A stretch of 64,000 nucleotides of DNA from Hyphomicrobiales bacterium (GCA_021730985.1 JAKFYI010000008.1:1-64000), one strand, 5' to 3'. Positions 25,915 to 35,090 are shown, counted from the first letter of the stretch. Notes: generated from the sequence alone by a model not told the origin. Numbers and translations are program-made.

Positions 25915-26703
25915 TCAGCGCATCAGGTTGGAGGTCGCCGACAGCATCTGGTCGGCTGCGGTGATGACCTTGGCGTTCATCTCGTAAGCGCGCTGCGCCG
26001 CGATCAGGTCGGAGATTTCGTTGACCGCTTCGACGTTGGCCTGTTCGAGGTTGCCCTGCTGCAGGTTGCCGAAGCCATCGACGTTGGGCTGGCCGTTGAT
26101 CGGCGTGCCGGACGCCGGCGTCTCGACGTAGAGGTTGTCGCCCAGCGCCTGCAGGCCGGCCTTGTTGACGAACACCGACAGTTCGATCTGGCCGACCTGG
26201 GTGGGCGTGGTCTGGCCGGGCTGGCTCACCGACACCTGACCCTGCTGGTTGATGGTGATGCCGCTGGAGTTCTGCGGCAATGTGATGCCGGGCTGCAGCA
26301 CGTAGCCCTGAGCGGTGACGAGACGGCCCTGCGCGTCGAGCTCGAACGAGCCGTCGCGGGTGTAGGCGGTGCGGCCGTCCGGCATCTGAATGCGGAAGAA
26401 GCCGTCGCCGCGGATCGCGACGTCGAGATCCTTCGTGGTCGGCATGATGTTGCCCTGGCCCATCACGCGCGGCGTGCCGACGGTCTTCACGCCGGAGCCG
26501 AGCTCGATGCCGGCCGGCAGGATGTTGCCCTGGTCGGAGGTCTGGGTGCCGACGCGCCGGACGTGCTGATAGAGCAGGTCCTGGAATTCGGCGCGCTGCT
26601 TCTTGTAGCCGGTGGTCCGCATGTTCGCGATGTTGTTCGAGATGACCTGGACGTTGAGTTCCTGGGCCATCATTCCGGTCGCTGCGGTGTGGAGTGCGCG
26701 CAT
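25915..26703 (-). CDS. flgG: Flagellar distal rod protein FlgG
   Basis: 262 aa. MRALHTAATGMMAQELNVQV and ISNNIANMRTTGYKKQRAEF give the rod signature; the C-terminal VNEISDLIAAQRAYEMNAKV and final SATSNLMR are typical. Length equals the usual 260-262 aa. It lies 19 bp after flgF and 9 bp before flgA in one operon. Confidence 0.97.
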   Translation of the reverse strand: MRALHTAATGMMAQELNVQVISNNIANMRTTGYKKQRAEFQDLLYQHVRRVGTQTSDQGNILPAGIELGSGVKTVGTPRVMGQGNIMPTTKDLDVAIRGDGFFRIQMPDGRTAYTRDGSFELDAQGRLVTAQGYVLQPGITLPQNSSGITINQQGQVSVSQPGQTTPTQVGQIELSVFVNKAGLQALGDNLYVETPASGTPINGQPNVDGFGNLQQGNLEQANVEAVNEISDLIAAQRAYEMNAKVITAADQMLSATSNLMR

Positions 26704-26722
26704 TGCGTTGTCTCCTTAAAGT

Positions 26723-27493
26723 TTACGCCGGTACTTCGGCGAGCCGGTCGATGGCATTCTTTCGCAGCTCGCCTTGCTGCTGGAGAATGCCGGCGACCTC
26801 GGAATAGGCGCGGGTCAGTTCGATCATGCGGGTCATCTCGACCACCGCACGCACGTTGGATTTCTCGACCGCGCCCTGCACAACGCGGACATCGACCGTC
26901 GGCGCCTGCGGCGTCATCCCGTTCGGAGTGTTGAACGTGCTGGCGCCGTCCTTCTGCAGCCGCTGCGGATTGGCGAAGGCCACGAGCCGCAGTTTGCCGC
27001 GGCCGGAATCGGTGGTGCTGACGCCTTCGCGCACGCGGACCGAGCCGTCCGGATTGATGATGATGTCGCGGTCCGACGGGCTGAGCTGGATCGGGCCGCT
27101 CTCGCCCAGCACCGGATCGCCATTGCTGGTGACGAGCTGGCCCCGCGGGCTGATCTGCAGCGCGCCGTTGCGCGTGTAGCGCTCGCCGCGCGGCGTCTGC
27201 ACCACCAGGAAGCCGTTGCCTTCGATCGCGACATCGAGCGGGTTGCCGGTCTGCTGCATGCCGCCCTGGCTCATGTCGTGCCAGGTCATGCGGTCTTGCA
27301 CGAAACTCATGCGCCGGTTGGCGGCTCCGAAGCCGCCGTCGTTGGCGCCGTTGTGCAGGTATTCGGAGAACACCGCGCCGTCGGCCTTGAAGCCGGTGGT
27401 GTTCAGGTTGGCGATGTTGTTGGCCACAACGTCGAGCTCGCGCCGCAGCACGGTCTGCCGCGACAGCCCAATGAGAAGGGTATTCTCCATCAT
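26723..27493 (-). CDS. flgF: Flagellar proximal rod protein FlgF
   Basis: 256 aa, starting MMENTLLIGLSRQTVLRREL then DVVANNIANLNTTGFKADGA. The C-terminal region KSNVRAVVEMTRMIELTRAY fits FlgF/FlgG. The ATG at 27491-27493 has GGGGAG 8 bp upstream; the second ATG three bases on is equally possible. First gene of flgF-flgG-flgA-flgH, under the sigma-54 promoter at 27590-27605. Confidence 0.95.
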   Translation of the reverse strand: MMENTLLIGLSRQTVLRRELDVVANNIANLNTTGFKADGAVFSEYLHNGANDGGFGAANRRMSFVQDRMTWHDMSQGGMQQTGNPLDVAIEGNGFLVVQTPRGERYTRNGALQISPRGQLVTSNGDPVLGESGPIQLSPSDRDIIINPDGSVRVREGVSTTDSGRGKLRLVAFANPQRLQKDGASTFNTPNGMTPQAPTVDVRVVQGAVEKSNVRAVVEMTRMIELTRAYSEVAGILQQQGELRKNAIDRLAEVPA

Positions 27494-27589
27494 CGCATCT
27501 GCTCCCCTTGCCAGTGGCGGCCGCCCTCCCAGGCGGACCTCCAAGGCTTGAACCAGCGCTCTCCCAAGCGGGTGGCTCGACGGGGACTT

Positions 27590-27605
27590 TGCAGAGCCCG
27601 TGCCA
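27590..27605 (-). promoter_or_regulatory. Sigma-54 promoter of the flgF operon
   Basis: On the minus strand TGGCACGGGCTCTGCA matches TGGCACG-N4-TTGCA with one mismatch and exact GG-N10-GC spacing. The predicted start point is about 85 bp upstream of flgF. Confidence 0.85.
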
Positions 27606-27644
27606 ACGTCAAATATTGATATATTTCAATTAGATGACCGATTT

Positions 27645-27702
27645 CGGCGGGTTTGCCGGGCTGGGCAAAGGCGGCATTTGCCGGGCTCAACCGGCAATAA
27701 TT
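27645..27702. promoter_or_regulatory. Cluster of CGGCA/TTTGCCGGG elements between flgF and fliL
   Basis: Within 58 bp there are at least three related sites: GGTTTGCCGGG, a GGCAAA...CGGCATTTGCCGGG palindrome centred near 27676, and CCGGCAATAATT. They lie 40-100 bp upstream of the flgF sigma-54 promoter, the position expected of enhancer sites, and upstream of the fliL side as well. FlbD is the inferred ligand. Confidence 0.6.
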
Positions 27703-27731
27703 ACCACAGAATTTTTGCGGGAAAGTATCCG

Positions 27732-27739
27732 TTAACCAT
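27732..27739 (+). promoter_or_regulatory. CtrA half-site upstream of fliL
   Basis: TTAACCAT, continued as AC, gives the 10-mer TTAACCATAC that also precedes fliX and flgB. The partner half at 7-bp spacing is GAAA, a poor match, so this is a half-site only. It lies 111 bp before the fliL ATG. Confidence 0.45.
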
Positions 27740-27849
27740 ACGACCGTACCGTCACTCTTAGAGAAAGCGCCTGCGCCGCGGGCGGCCTGTATTTCGTGCT
27801 TCTGCCGCCCGGGACGTCTGCGCCTCGCCGTGACCTGAGGCATCCATCA

Positions 27850-28386
27850 ATGGCATCGAAGCCGAAACCCGCCGCCGAAACCCCGAGCGAGAACGCCGCA
27901 GCAGGCGCCGATGGCGAGGCCCAGCCGGCCAAGAAGCGCTTTGGCATGCCGTCGATGAAGGTTCTCATCATCGGCGCGGTGGCCTTGCTGGTCGTCGCGG
28001 GCGGAGGCGGGGGCGCCTACTTCATGTTCTTCAAGGGCCAGGCCGAAGCCAAGGCTGCGCCGCCGCCGCCACCCAAGCCGCTGGCGTTCGTCGATCTGCC
28101 GGAGGTCTTGGTCAATCTTTCTGCCGCCGGCTCTGACCGCACGCAATACCTCAAAGCCAAGATCGTGCTCGAACTGGCGGATCAGAGCATGGTCGCGCAG
28201 ATTCAGCCGGTCATGCCTCGCGTGATGGATGCCTTCCAGACCTATCTGCGTGAGTTGCGCGCCAGCGATCTCGACGGCTCGGCCGGGCTCTACCGCATGA
28301 AGGAAGAGCTGACGCGCCGCGTCAACGTCGCGATCGCGCCCGGCAAGATCAACGCCGTGCTGTTCAAGGAAATCATTGTCCAGTGA
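27850..28386 (+). CDS. fliL: Flagellar basal body-associated protein FliL
   Basis: 178 aa: a cytoplasmic Ala/Lys-rich N-terminus, one transmembrane helix (VLIIGAVALLVVAGGGGGAY, residues ~38-57) and a periplasmic FliL domain with LAFVDLPEVLVNLSAAGSD and ELTRRVNVAIAPGKINAVLF. FliL surrounds the stator and affects torque. GAGG lies 9 bp before the chosen ATG. It heads fliL-fliM-DUF6468-motE with spacing of 17 bp or less. Confidence 0.93.
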   Translation: MASKPKPAAETPSENAAAGADGEAQPAKKRFGMPSMKVLIIGAVALLVVAGGGGGAYFMFFKGQAEAKAAPPPPPKPLAFVDLPEVLVNLSAAGSDRTQYLKAKIVLELADQSMVAQIQPVMPRVMDAFQTYLRELRASDLDGSAGLYRMKEELTRRVNVAIAPGKINAVLFKEIIVQ

Positions 28387-28403
28387 AGGTTTGACCGGCA
28401 GCC

Positions 28404-29618
28404 ATGGCGCACAAAGATCAGATCGACCAGGACGCGCTTGCCGCCGAGTGGGGGCTTGCGCTGGATTCCGACGCGGCGGCGACGCTTGCGGCGGCGCCGA
28501 CGGTTGAACCGGAGGCGGGGACTGCGGCCGAACAGGCCGGCGGCCAATGGGCCGCGATGGTCGACGACAATTCCAAGTTCATGCAGAGCTCGAAGGGCGG
28601 CACCGAGCGGGTGCTCAGCCAGGACGAGATCGACACCCTGCTCGGGTTCAGCCCGGCCGACGTCTCGCTCAACGACAACTCCGGCATTCGCGCCATCATC
28701 GACTCGGCGATGGTGTCCTACGAACGTCTGCCGATGCTGGAGATCGTGTTCGACCGGCTGGTCCGGTTGATGACGACCTCGCTCCGCAACTTCACCTCGG
28801 ACAACGTCGAAGTCTCGCTCGACCGCATCACATCGGTTCGGTTCGGCGACTATCTCAACTCGATTCCACTGCCGGCGATCCTCTCCGTGTTCAAGGCCGA
28901 GGAGTGGGACAACTTCGGCCTGATGACGGTCAACTCAAGCCTGATCTATTCGATCATCGACGTGCTGCTGGGCGGCCGCCGCGGCCAGACTGCGATCCGC
29001 ATCGAGGGGAGGCCTTACACCACGATCGAGACCAACCTGGTCAAGCGCATGGTCGAGGTGGTGCTGGCCGACGCCGAGCTCGCCTTCAAGCCGCTGTCAC
29101 CGGTGAAGTTCAACATCGACCGGCTGGAAACCAATCCGCGCTTTGCCGCGATTTCACGTCCTGCCAACGCCGCGATCCTGGTGCGGCTGCGCATCGACAT
29201 GGAAGACCGCGGCGGCGAGATCGAGCTGCTACTGCCGTATGCGACCATCGAGCCGATCCGCGGCGTTCTGCTGCAGATGTTCATGGGCGAGAAGTTCGGC
29301 CGCGATCCGATCTGGGAAGGCCATCTCGCCACCGAAATCGGGCAGGCCGAAATCGCGGTCGATGCCGTGCTCTACGAAGCCAAGCTGCCGCTGCGCCGGA
29401 TGATGAAGCTCGGCGTCGGCGACACGCTGATCCTCGAGATGAAGCCGGACGCGATGGTGGCGGTGCGCTGCGGCAACGTCACGCTCAGCGAAGGCCGCAT
29501 GGGGCGGGTCGGCGACCGTGTCGCGGTGCGCGTCGCCAAGCCATTGCGCCGGCCGCAAACCACCTTCGCCATGTTCGAGAAGGCGGACGAATCCAACATC
29601 GGACTGGAGGCACAGTGA
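28404..29618 (+). CDS. fliM: Flagellar motor switch protein FliM
   Basis: 404 aa. The middle domain carries the FliM signatures VLSQDEIDTLLGF and SYERLPMLEIVFDRLVRLMT; the C-terminal SpoA-like domain includes MKLGVGDTLILEMKPDAMVA. The N-terminal ~70 residues, with the presumed CheY-P contact, are longer and more acidic than in E. coli. It binds CheY-P and FliG at the C-ring. Its stop overlaps the next start (GTGA). Confidence 0.95.
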   Translation: MAHKDQIDQDALAAEWGLALDSDAAATLAAAPTVEPEAGTAAEQAGGQWAAMVDDNSKFMQSSKGGTERVLSQDEIDTLLGFSPADVSLNDNSGIRAIIDSAMVSYERLPMLEIVFDRLVRLMTTSLRNFTSDNVEVSLDRITSVRFGDYLNSIPLPAILSVFKAEEWDNFGLMTVNSSLIYSIIDVLLGGRRGQTAIRIEGRPYTTIETNLVKRMVEVVLADAELAFKPLSPVKFNIDRLETNPRFAAISRPANAAILVRLRIDMEDRGGEIELLLPYATIEPIRGVLLQMFMGEKFGRDPIWEGHLATEIGQAEIAVDAVLYEAKLPLRRMMKLGVGDTLILEMKPDAMVAVRCGNVTLSEGRMGRVGDRVAVRVAKPLRRPQTTFAMFEKADESNIGLEAQ

Positions 29619-30058
29619 TCAACGTTCCGCTGACGATCGAGGCGCTGGTTGCGGTCCTGCTGCTGCTGACCATTCTCTATTGCGTGCGCCTCAGCAACCA
29701 TCTCAAGCAATTCAAGGCCGACGAGGGTGTGCTGCGCCGGACCATCGCCGAGCTTGTCGCCTCCACCGAAACAGCGGAACGCGCGATCGCGGGCCTCAAG
29801 GCGACGGTGAAGGAGACCGAGGACACGCTGGGCGAACGGCTTCGCGCCGCCGAACAATTCTCCTCGGATATCGTGCGCTACACGGAGGCCGGCGGCGAGG
29901 TGCTGGGCCGGCTGGCGCAGATCGCGGGCGTGCACATGGCGCGCACCGGATCGCCCGTGCCTGACGTGACCCCTGCCGTCGATCCCAAGACCATTGCGGC
30001 CGCCGCGCAGGCCTTCGCCGAGCGCGCCCGCGCGAGGATCAAAGGCATGGCGGCATGA
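29615..30058 (+). CDS. DUF6468-type flagellar membrane protein
   Basis: 147 aa from a GTG that overlaps the fliM stop; GGAGG lies 4 bp upstream. One N-terminal transmembrane helix (LTIEALVAVLLLLTILYCV) is followed by a long coiled-coil region (EGVLRRTIAELVASTETAER and onward) and a short Ala/Arg tail. Its place between fliM and the motE-like gene is conserved in alphaproteobacteria as far as I know. The precise function is not established. Confidence 0.75.
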   Translation: MINVPLTIEALVAVLLLLTILYCVRLSNHLKQFKADEGVLRRTIAELVASTETAERAIAGLKATVKETEDTLGERLRAAEQFSSDIVRYTEAGGEVLGRLAQIAGVHMARTGSPVPDVTPAVDPKTIAAAAQAFAERARARIKGMAA

Positions 30059-31008
30059 GGCTGCTGGGTGGGCTCAAGATCATTCCGGTGGTGCTGATCG
30101 CGGTCTGCTGCCTGTTCGCGCTGAAGGCGACGGGCCTGTGGACCGAAGGCAGCTATACGCTTGGGCAACGGCTGTCGCGCGGCGAGAGCATCACCGTCAC
30201 CACGGTGCCGCTTGCCTCCGCCACGCAAATGCGTTCGCCCGCGGCCCCGCTCGATGTCGCCACGGCGCGGTCTCAGGGCTCGCGATCCTGGGCGCAGGAG
30301 ATGTTCAACTATCCCGACATCACCGGTTCGGTCTCGGCGCAGCGCTCCACCCCGCGCGACACCGTGATCGTGACGGGCTCTGTAGGCGCTGCGAAGGAGC
30401 CTGCGAAAGATTCGCCGAAGGAACCTGCCAAGGACGCAGGGAAGGACGCCGCGAAGCCGCCGGCCGGCAAGGATGGCAAGCCGGAAGGCCCGCCGACCAA
30501 GCCCGCGGCCGCGGCCGATAAACCGGTCGATCTCGCGGCCAAGCCCGATCCGCGAACGGCATCGTCGGCGGAACGCGCCATTCTCGAACGCTTGCTAGAG
30601 CGCCGCCAGGAGCTCGACGCCCGGGCCCGCGAACTCGAATTGCGCGAAACCCTGCTGAAGGCCGCCGAGAAAAATCTCGAGGACAAGCTGGCGGCGACCA
30701 AGGCAAAGGAAATCGGTCCCGATGGCTCGCGCAGAGATGAAGCGGACGCCGCGCGCTTCAAGGGGCTCGTCACCATGTACGAGACCATGAAGCCGAAGGA
30801 GGCCGCCAAGATTTTCGACCGGCTCGACTCCAAAGTGCTGATCGAAGTGGCCGGCAAGATCAATCCGCGCCGCATGTCCGAGATCCTGGCGCAGATGTCG
30901 CCCGAGGTGGCCGAGAAGCTGACGGTCGAGTTCGCCACACGCGACTCCGACCGCTCGGCGAAGTCCTCGGACCTGCCGAAGATCGAAGGCCGCCCTTCAG
31001 GCGGGTGA
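30055..31008 (+). CDS. MotE-like protein (MgtE-N domain), stator-associated
   Basis: 317 aa. N-terminal transmembrane or signal segment (IIPVVLIAVCCLFALKATG), a variable Ala/Lys/Pro linker (residues ~105-175), a coiled coil (LERLLERRQELDARARELEL) and a C-terminal MgtE_N-type domain with VTMYETMKPKEAAKIFDRLD and AGKINPRRMSEILAQMSPEV. This is the MotE layout; in Sinorhizobium MotE is a periplasmic chaperone of MotC. The ATG overlaps the preceding stop by 4 bp. No motA/motB/motC is in this window, so assignment rests on the domain order. Confidence 0.78.
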   Translation: MRLLGGLKIIPVVLIAVCCLFALKATGLWTEGSYTLGQRLSRGESITVTTVPLASATQMRSPAAPLDVATARSQGSRSWAQEMFNYPDITGSVSAQRSTPRDTVIVTGSVGAAKEPAKDSPKEPAKDAGKDAAKPPAGKDGKPEGPPTKPAAAADKPVDLAAKPDPRTASSAERAILERLLERRQELDARARELELRETLLKAAEKNLEDKLAATKAKEIGPDGSRRDEADAARFKGLVTMYETMKPKEAAKIFDRLDSKVLIEVAGKINPRRMSEILAQMSPEVAEKLTVEFATRDSDRSAKSSDLPKIEGRPSGG

Positions 31009-31097
31009 CCTCGCGCGGTAACACTTCGTTAATCTGAATTTTCCGTTCACGCGACGTTAAACGCCCTGGCCTAGGGTTGCGGTACCTTAGCCGGCGT

Positions 31098-34000
31098 ATG
31101 CGTATGTTGAGTGACCTCATTCCGTTGGAAGCCACCCGTCTGCGTGGCAGACCGCCCGCCGCGGCGCGGCGATCCTGCATCGTCGCGGGCGCCATTGCGC
31201 TGTTCGTCATTGCGCTGTTGATGCTGCCGCGGCCTGCCGCGGCGCAGGCGGTGCGCGGCGAGGCCACGCTCAGCACCTCGGGCGGCTACGCGCGCTTCGT
31301 ATTCAAGATGACCGAAGCGGTCGAGGCGCAGACCCGCGTCTCCGGCAACGTGCTGGTGATCTTCTTCGCACGGCCGGTCAACATCCAGGTCGATCGCATC
31401 AACGCCGGCGCCACCGATTACATCGGCGCGGCGCGGCGCGACCCCGATGGCCGTGCGCTGCGCTTCGCGCTGGCGCGCAAGGTCAAGATCAACATGATCG
31501 TCGCGGCCGAGCGGCTGTTCGTCGATCTCATCCCCGACTCCTGGACCGGCGAACTGCCTGGACTTCCGCAGGAGTTTGTCGAGGAGCTGAACCGCCGCAC
31601 CCGCGACGCCGAGCGCGACGCGCGCAAGCGCGCCGAGCTGGAGCAGTTGCGCGCGGTGCGTCCGGTCAACGTGCGGATCGCAAAGCAGCCGACCTTCACG
31701 CGATACATTTTCGAATTGCCCGAGCTGACCGGCGTTACGACCGACCGGAGCAAGGACAAGTTCACGCTGAAGTTCGCCCGGCCGCTGCGGTTCGATCTGG
31801 CGGACGCGAAGCTCGCCTCGGCCGAGGGCGTCGGCGGGATCGATGCGGTACAGGAGATGGACAGCGCCGAGGTGAAGTTCTCGTTCTCCGGTCCGGTCGA
31901 TGTCCGCGGCTTCCGCGAGGATTTCAACTTCGTGGTCGATGTCAGCGCGCTCGACGAAAGGCCGATGGTGCGCGGCGATGCCGCGCCCGCGCGCGCAGCA
32001 CCGGTTGCAAGTCCGCTCGGTGTCGAGGCGCCGCAGACCGTTCCCGCGAAACCTGCGTCCGCATCCGAAGCCGCCGCGGCGCCGCCCGCTGCCGCGCCAT
32101 CGCTGGCGCGCGCCACGCCGGCTCGCGTCGCACCGTCCGCCACACCGGCCGCGCAGGCGATGCCGAATGCCGGTGCGGAGCAGCCGCCCGTGGCCGAGTC
32201 TGCGCCCGTGGCCGAGCAGCCGGCGGTGGCGGAGAAAGCTCCGGCGCCCGAGAAGCCTGCCGTTGCCGAGAAACCTGCCACGATCGAGAAGCCCGTCGCC
32301 GCGAAGCCGCCTGCCGTGGAAAAGCGGCGCGACACCGCCAAGGCTGAGATCGCCAAGACCGTGACCGCCGAACTGCGGCGTCAGGGCGACGGCATCCGCA
32401 TGCACTTCCCATTTGGCGCACCGACGCCGGCCGCGATCTTCCAGCGCGCCCAGACTGTGTGGCTGGTGTTCGACACCGCGGCCAAGATCGACGTCGCGGC
32501 GCTCACCAGCGACCCGAGCCGCACCATCCGCAGCGCCGTGCTGACGCGCGCGGGCGAGGCGCAGGTGGTGCGTCTGAAACTGGAACGGCCGCGCCTCGCC
32601 AGCGCGGTTTCGGAGGGCTCGGCCTGGACCGTCGCGCTGGGCGATCAGGTGCAGGAGCCGACCAAGGCGCTGATGATGGGCCGCAATATCGTCGGGCCGT
32701 CGCGCACCAGCGTCACCATTCCGTTCGAAGAGCCGAATGCAGTGCACCGCCTGGACGATCCTGAGATCGGCGACACGCTGATAGTCGTCACCGGATCGGG
32801 TCCGGCGCGGGGCTTCGTCAAGGCGCACGACTTCGTCGAGTTCCGCGCGCTGGCCTCGGTCCACGGCGTGGCGATCCAGCCGCTTGCCGACGATCTCACC
32901 GCCGCGATTTCGTCCGACAAGATCGAGCTCGGGCGGCCCACCGGATTGACACTGTCGGAATCGCCGGAAATCGGCCGCCGGGTCAGCATCACGCGCTCGG
33001 TGACGTTCGACCGCCAGCTCTGGGACTTCGACCGTGAGGCCAAGTTCGCCGAGCGGCAGTTCGAGCTGATCACCGGCGCTGCCGGCGCGCCGCCGGCCAA
33101 GCGCTCGGCGAGCCGTCTCGATCTCGCGCGCTTCTATCTCGCGCGCGAATTGTTCGCCGAAGCGAAGGCCGTGCTCGACGTCGTGATCCAGGACGACCGC
33201 GCGGGCGCGGAGAACCCGACCGCGCTGGTGCTGCGCTCGTTCGCCAACATCATGATGGACCGGATCGATCCGGCGCTGAAGGACCTCTCCAACCCGCTGG
33301 TCGGCAACCAGCACGACGCCCAGCTCTGGCGCGCGCTGGCCCATGTCCGCCAGGGCAAGTGGGCCGAAGCGCGCGAGCATTTCCGCGACGTGGACGGTGC
33401 GCTCGCCACATTGCCGCTGGAGGTGCAGCGCATCGCGCTCAAGGAGCGGCTGCGCGCCGCCGTCGAGGTCGGCGATTTCGCAGGCGCCGCCGCGTTGCTC
33501 AACGATCTCGAGACGGTTGGGGTGACGCCGGTGCTGGAGCCGCAGATCGCGGTGCTGAGCGGAAGGCTCGCCGAAGGTCTGGGCCGCGGCGGCGAGGCGC
33601 TCGCAGCCTATCGGGTTGCCGCAGCGTCCCCGGATCGTCCGGCCGCGGCGCAAGGCCGGCTGCGCGAGATCGTGCTGCGCCAGGAGCTTGGTGAAACCAG
33701 CCGCCCGCAGGTCATGCAAGATCTCGAAAACCTCACCATCGCCTGGCGCGGCGACGAGACCGAGCTCGAAGCGTTGCATTTGCTGGCCAGGCATTACACC
33801 GACGATCAGCGCTATCGCGACGCATTCGGGATCATGCGCACCGCGCTGGTGGTGCATCCCGCCTCCGACGTGACGCGCAAAATTCATGACGACGCGGCGG
33901 CAACGTTCGACGCGCTGTTCCTCGCGGGGCAGGGCGACACGCTGCCTGCGATCGACGCGCTCAGCCTGTTCTATGATTTCCGCGATCTGACGCCGCCCGG

Positions 34001-34829
34001 CCGCCGCGGCGACGAGATGATCCGCAGGCTGGCCGACCGGCTGGTCGCGGTCGATCTGCTCGATCCGGCGGCGGAGCTGCTGCAGCATCAGGTCGACAAC
34101 CGCTTGCAGGGTGCGGCGCGCGCCCAGGTGGCGACGCGGCTCGCCGTGATCTACCTGCTCAACCGCAAGCCCGCCAAGGCGCAGGCCGCGCTGCGGGCGA
34201 CGCGCACCGGCAACCTGTCCACCGAAATCCGCAACCAGCGCATGCTGATCGAAGCGCGCGCTCTCTCCGGCCTCGGCCGGCACGACCTCGCGCTTGAGAT
34301 CGTCGCCAACATCGACGGCCGCGAAACGATCCGGCTGCGCGGCGACATTCACTGGGCGGCGAAGCGCTGGCAGCAAGCCGCCGAACAGATCGAGCTGTAT
34401 CAGGGCGATCGCTGGAAAACGCTTGAGCCGCTCATCGAGCGCGAGCGCATCGACATCCTGCGTGCCGGGATCGGCTACGCGCTGGCCGACGACACCATCG
34501 GCATGGCGCGGCTGCGCGAGCGCTATGCCTCGAAGATGCCGGACGGGCCGGACAGGCGCTCGTTCGAGGTGGTGATGGCAGGTCTCGGTGTCGGCAGCGC
34601 CGAATTCCGCGACGTGGCGCGCATCGTCTCCGCGGTCGATACGCTCGACGGCTTCCTGCGCGACATGCAGACGCGCTATCCGGAGATGAACGTGCTGCCG
34701 GCGGCGACGCCGGGTCAGCCGGTGGCCGGCAAGCCGATGCCGGCGCCGAAGGCAGACCCCGATTCGACCGGCTCGATCGCGCCGCGCGACGCGCCGCGTT
34801 TGGTGCCGAGCCGCGCGGCGCTGCGCTAG
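31098..34829 (+). CDS. Large exported TPR protein of the flagellar region, unknown function
   Basis: 1243 aa. A signal peptide or membrane segment (CIVAGAIALFVIALLMLPRP) is followed by two beta-rich modules resembling AMIN/secretin-associated domains (ATLSTSGGYARFVFKMTEAV; KQPTFTRYIFELPELTGVTT), a low-complexity Ala/Pro linker with EKPAVAEKPA-type repeats (residues ~300-420), a third beta module, and a C-terminal half of tetratricopeptide-like helical repeats. Starts at 31098 or 31104 are equally plausible. It follows the motE-like gene after about 90 bp. The combination suggests an envelope scaffold acting with the motor or L/P-rings (inference). A 1101-aa antisense frame here is a coding shadow. 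Confidence 0.72.
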   Translation: MRMLSDLIPLEATRLRGRPPAAARRSCIVAGAIALFVIALLMLPRPAAAQAVRGEATLSTSGGYARFVFKMTEAVEAQTRVSGNVLVIFFARPVNIQVDRINAGATDYIGAARRDPDGRALRFALARKVKINMIVAAERLFVDLIPDSWTGELPGLPQEFVEELNRRTRDAERDARKRAELEQLRAVRPVNVRIAKQPTFTRYIFELPELTGVTTDRSKDKFTLKFARPLRFDLADAKLASAEGVGGIDAVQEMDSAEVKFSFSGPVDVRGFREDFNFVVDVSALDERPMVRGDAAPARAAPVASPLGVEAPQTVPAKPASASEAAAAPPAAAPSLARATPARVAPSATPAAQAMPNAGAEQPPVAESAPVAEQPAVAEKAPAPEKPAVAEKPATIEKPVAAKPPAVEKRRDTAKAEIAKTVTAELRRQGDGIRMHFPFGAPTPAAIFQRAQTVWLVFDTAAKIDVAALTSDPSRTIRSAVLTRAGEAQVVRLKLERPRLASAVSEGSAWTVALGDQVQEPTKALMMGRNIVGPSRTSVTIPFEEPNAVHRLDDPEIGDTLIVVTGSGPARGFVKAHDFVEFRALASVHGVAIQPLADDLTAAISSDKIELGRPTGLTLSESPEIGRRVSITRSVTFDRQLWDFDREAKFAERQFELITGAAGAPPAKRSASRLDLARFYLARELFAEAKAVLDVVIQDDRAGAENPTALVLRSFANIMMDRIDPALKDLSNPLVGNQHDAQLWRALAHVRQGKWAEAREHFRDVDGALATLPLEVQRIALKERLRAAVEVGDFAGAAALLNDLETVGVTPVLEPQIAVLSGRLAEGLGRGGEALAAYRVAAASPDRPAAAQGRLREIVLRQELGETSRPQVMQDLENLTIAWRGDETELEALHLLARHYTDDQRYRDAFGIMRTALVVHPASDVTRKIHDDAAATFDALFLAGQGDTLPAIDALSLFYDFRDLTPPGRRGDEMIRRLADRLVAVDLLDPAAELLQHQVDNRLQGAARAQVATRLAVIYLLNRKPAKAQAALRATRTGNLSTEIRNQRMLIEARALSGLGRHDLALEIVANIDGRETIRLRGDIHWAAKRWQQAAEQIELYQGDRWKTLEPLIERERIDILRAGIGYALADDTIGMARLRERYASKMPDGPDRRSFEVVMAGLGVGSAEFRDVARIVSAVDTLDGFLRDMQTRYPEMNVLPAATPGQPVAGKPMPAPKADPDSTGSIAPRDAPRLVPSRAALR

Positions 34830-34876
34830 CGCGGTATAATTTCAAGTTGATTTGAGAGGGAGCCGCGCGCTCGGTC

Positions 34877-34979
34877 ACCTCCCCTTGAAAAGGGGAGGTC
34901 GACGCGCGAAGCGCGTCGGGCGGGGATCGCTTCTGGATAGATGATCCCCACCCCGACCCTCCCCTTTTCAAGGGGAGGG
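34877..34979. repeat. REPIN-like palindromic intergenic element
   Basis: Two outer hairpins are near inverted copies of each other (ACCTCCCCTT-GAA-AAGGGGAGGT at 34877-34899; CCCTCCCCTT-TTC-AAGGGGAGGG at 34957-34979). They flank two inner hairpins: CGACGCGC-GAA-GCGCGTCG (34900-34918) and GGGGATC...GATCCCC (34922-34949). Related CCCTCCCC-type palindromes occur near 39.6 and 43.0 kb. Confidence 0.8.
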
Positions 34980-35090
34980 AGCGCGCTGCCGCCGTGGCAA
35001 CCGTCTCGACCCAAAATCGTCCCCCGTAGGCGCGCGGCGATCTCGAATTTGCGCTTGAGCCCTCGCCACAGCGGCAGATGGTGCGCGGCG

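Noticed and set aside
24964..26934. 656-aa open frame on the plus strand
   Set aside because: Antisense to flgA and flgG, low-complexity composition, no ribosome site or domain.
31067..31082. Possible sigma-54 element TGGCCTAGGGTTGCGG before the TPR gene
   Set aside because: Spacing between GG and GC is 9, one short of the strict requirement.
31071..34376. 1101-aa open frame on the minus strand
   Set aside because: Antisense to the TPR protein; the translation is Arg/His/Gly-rich without domains, as expected of a high-GC shadow frame.
34877..34979. CRISPR-like array
   Set aside because: The repeats are palindromic and paired, with no equal-length unique spacers and no cas genes anywhere in the window.
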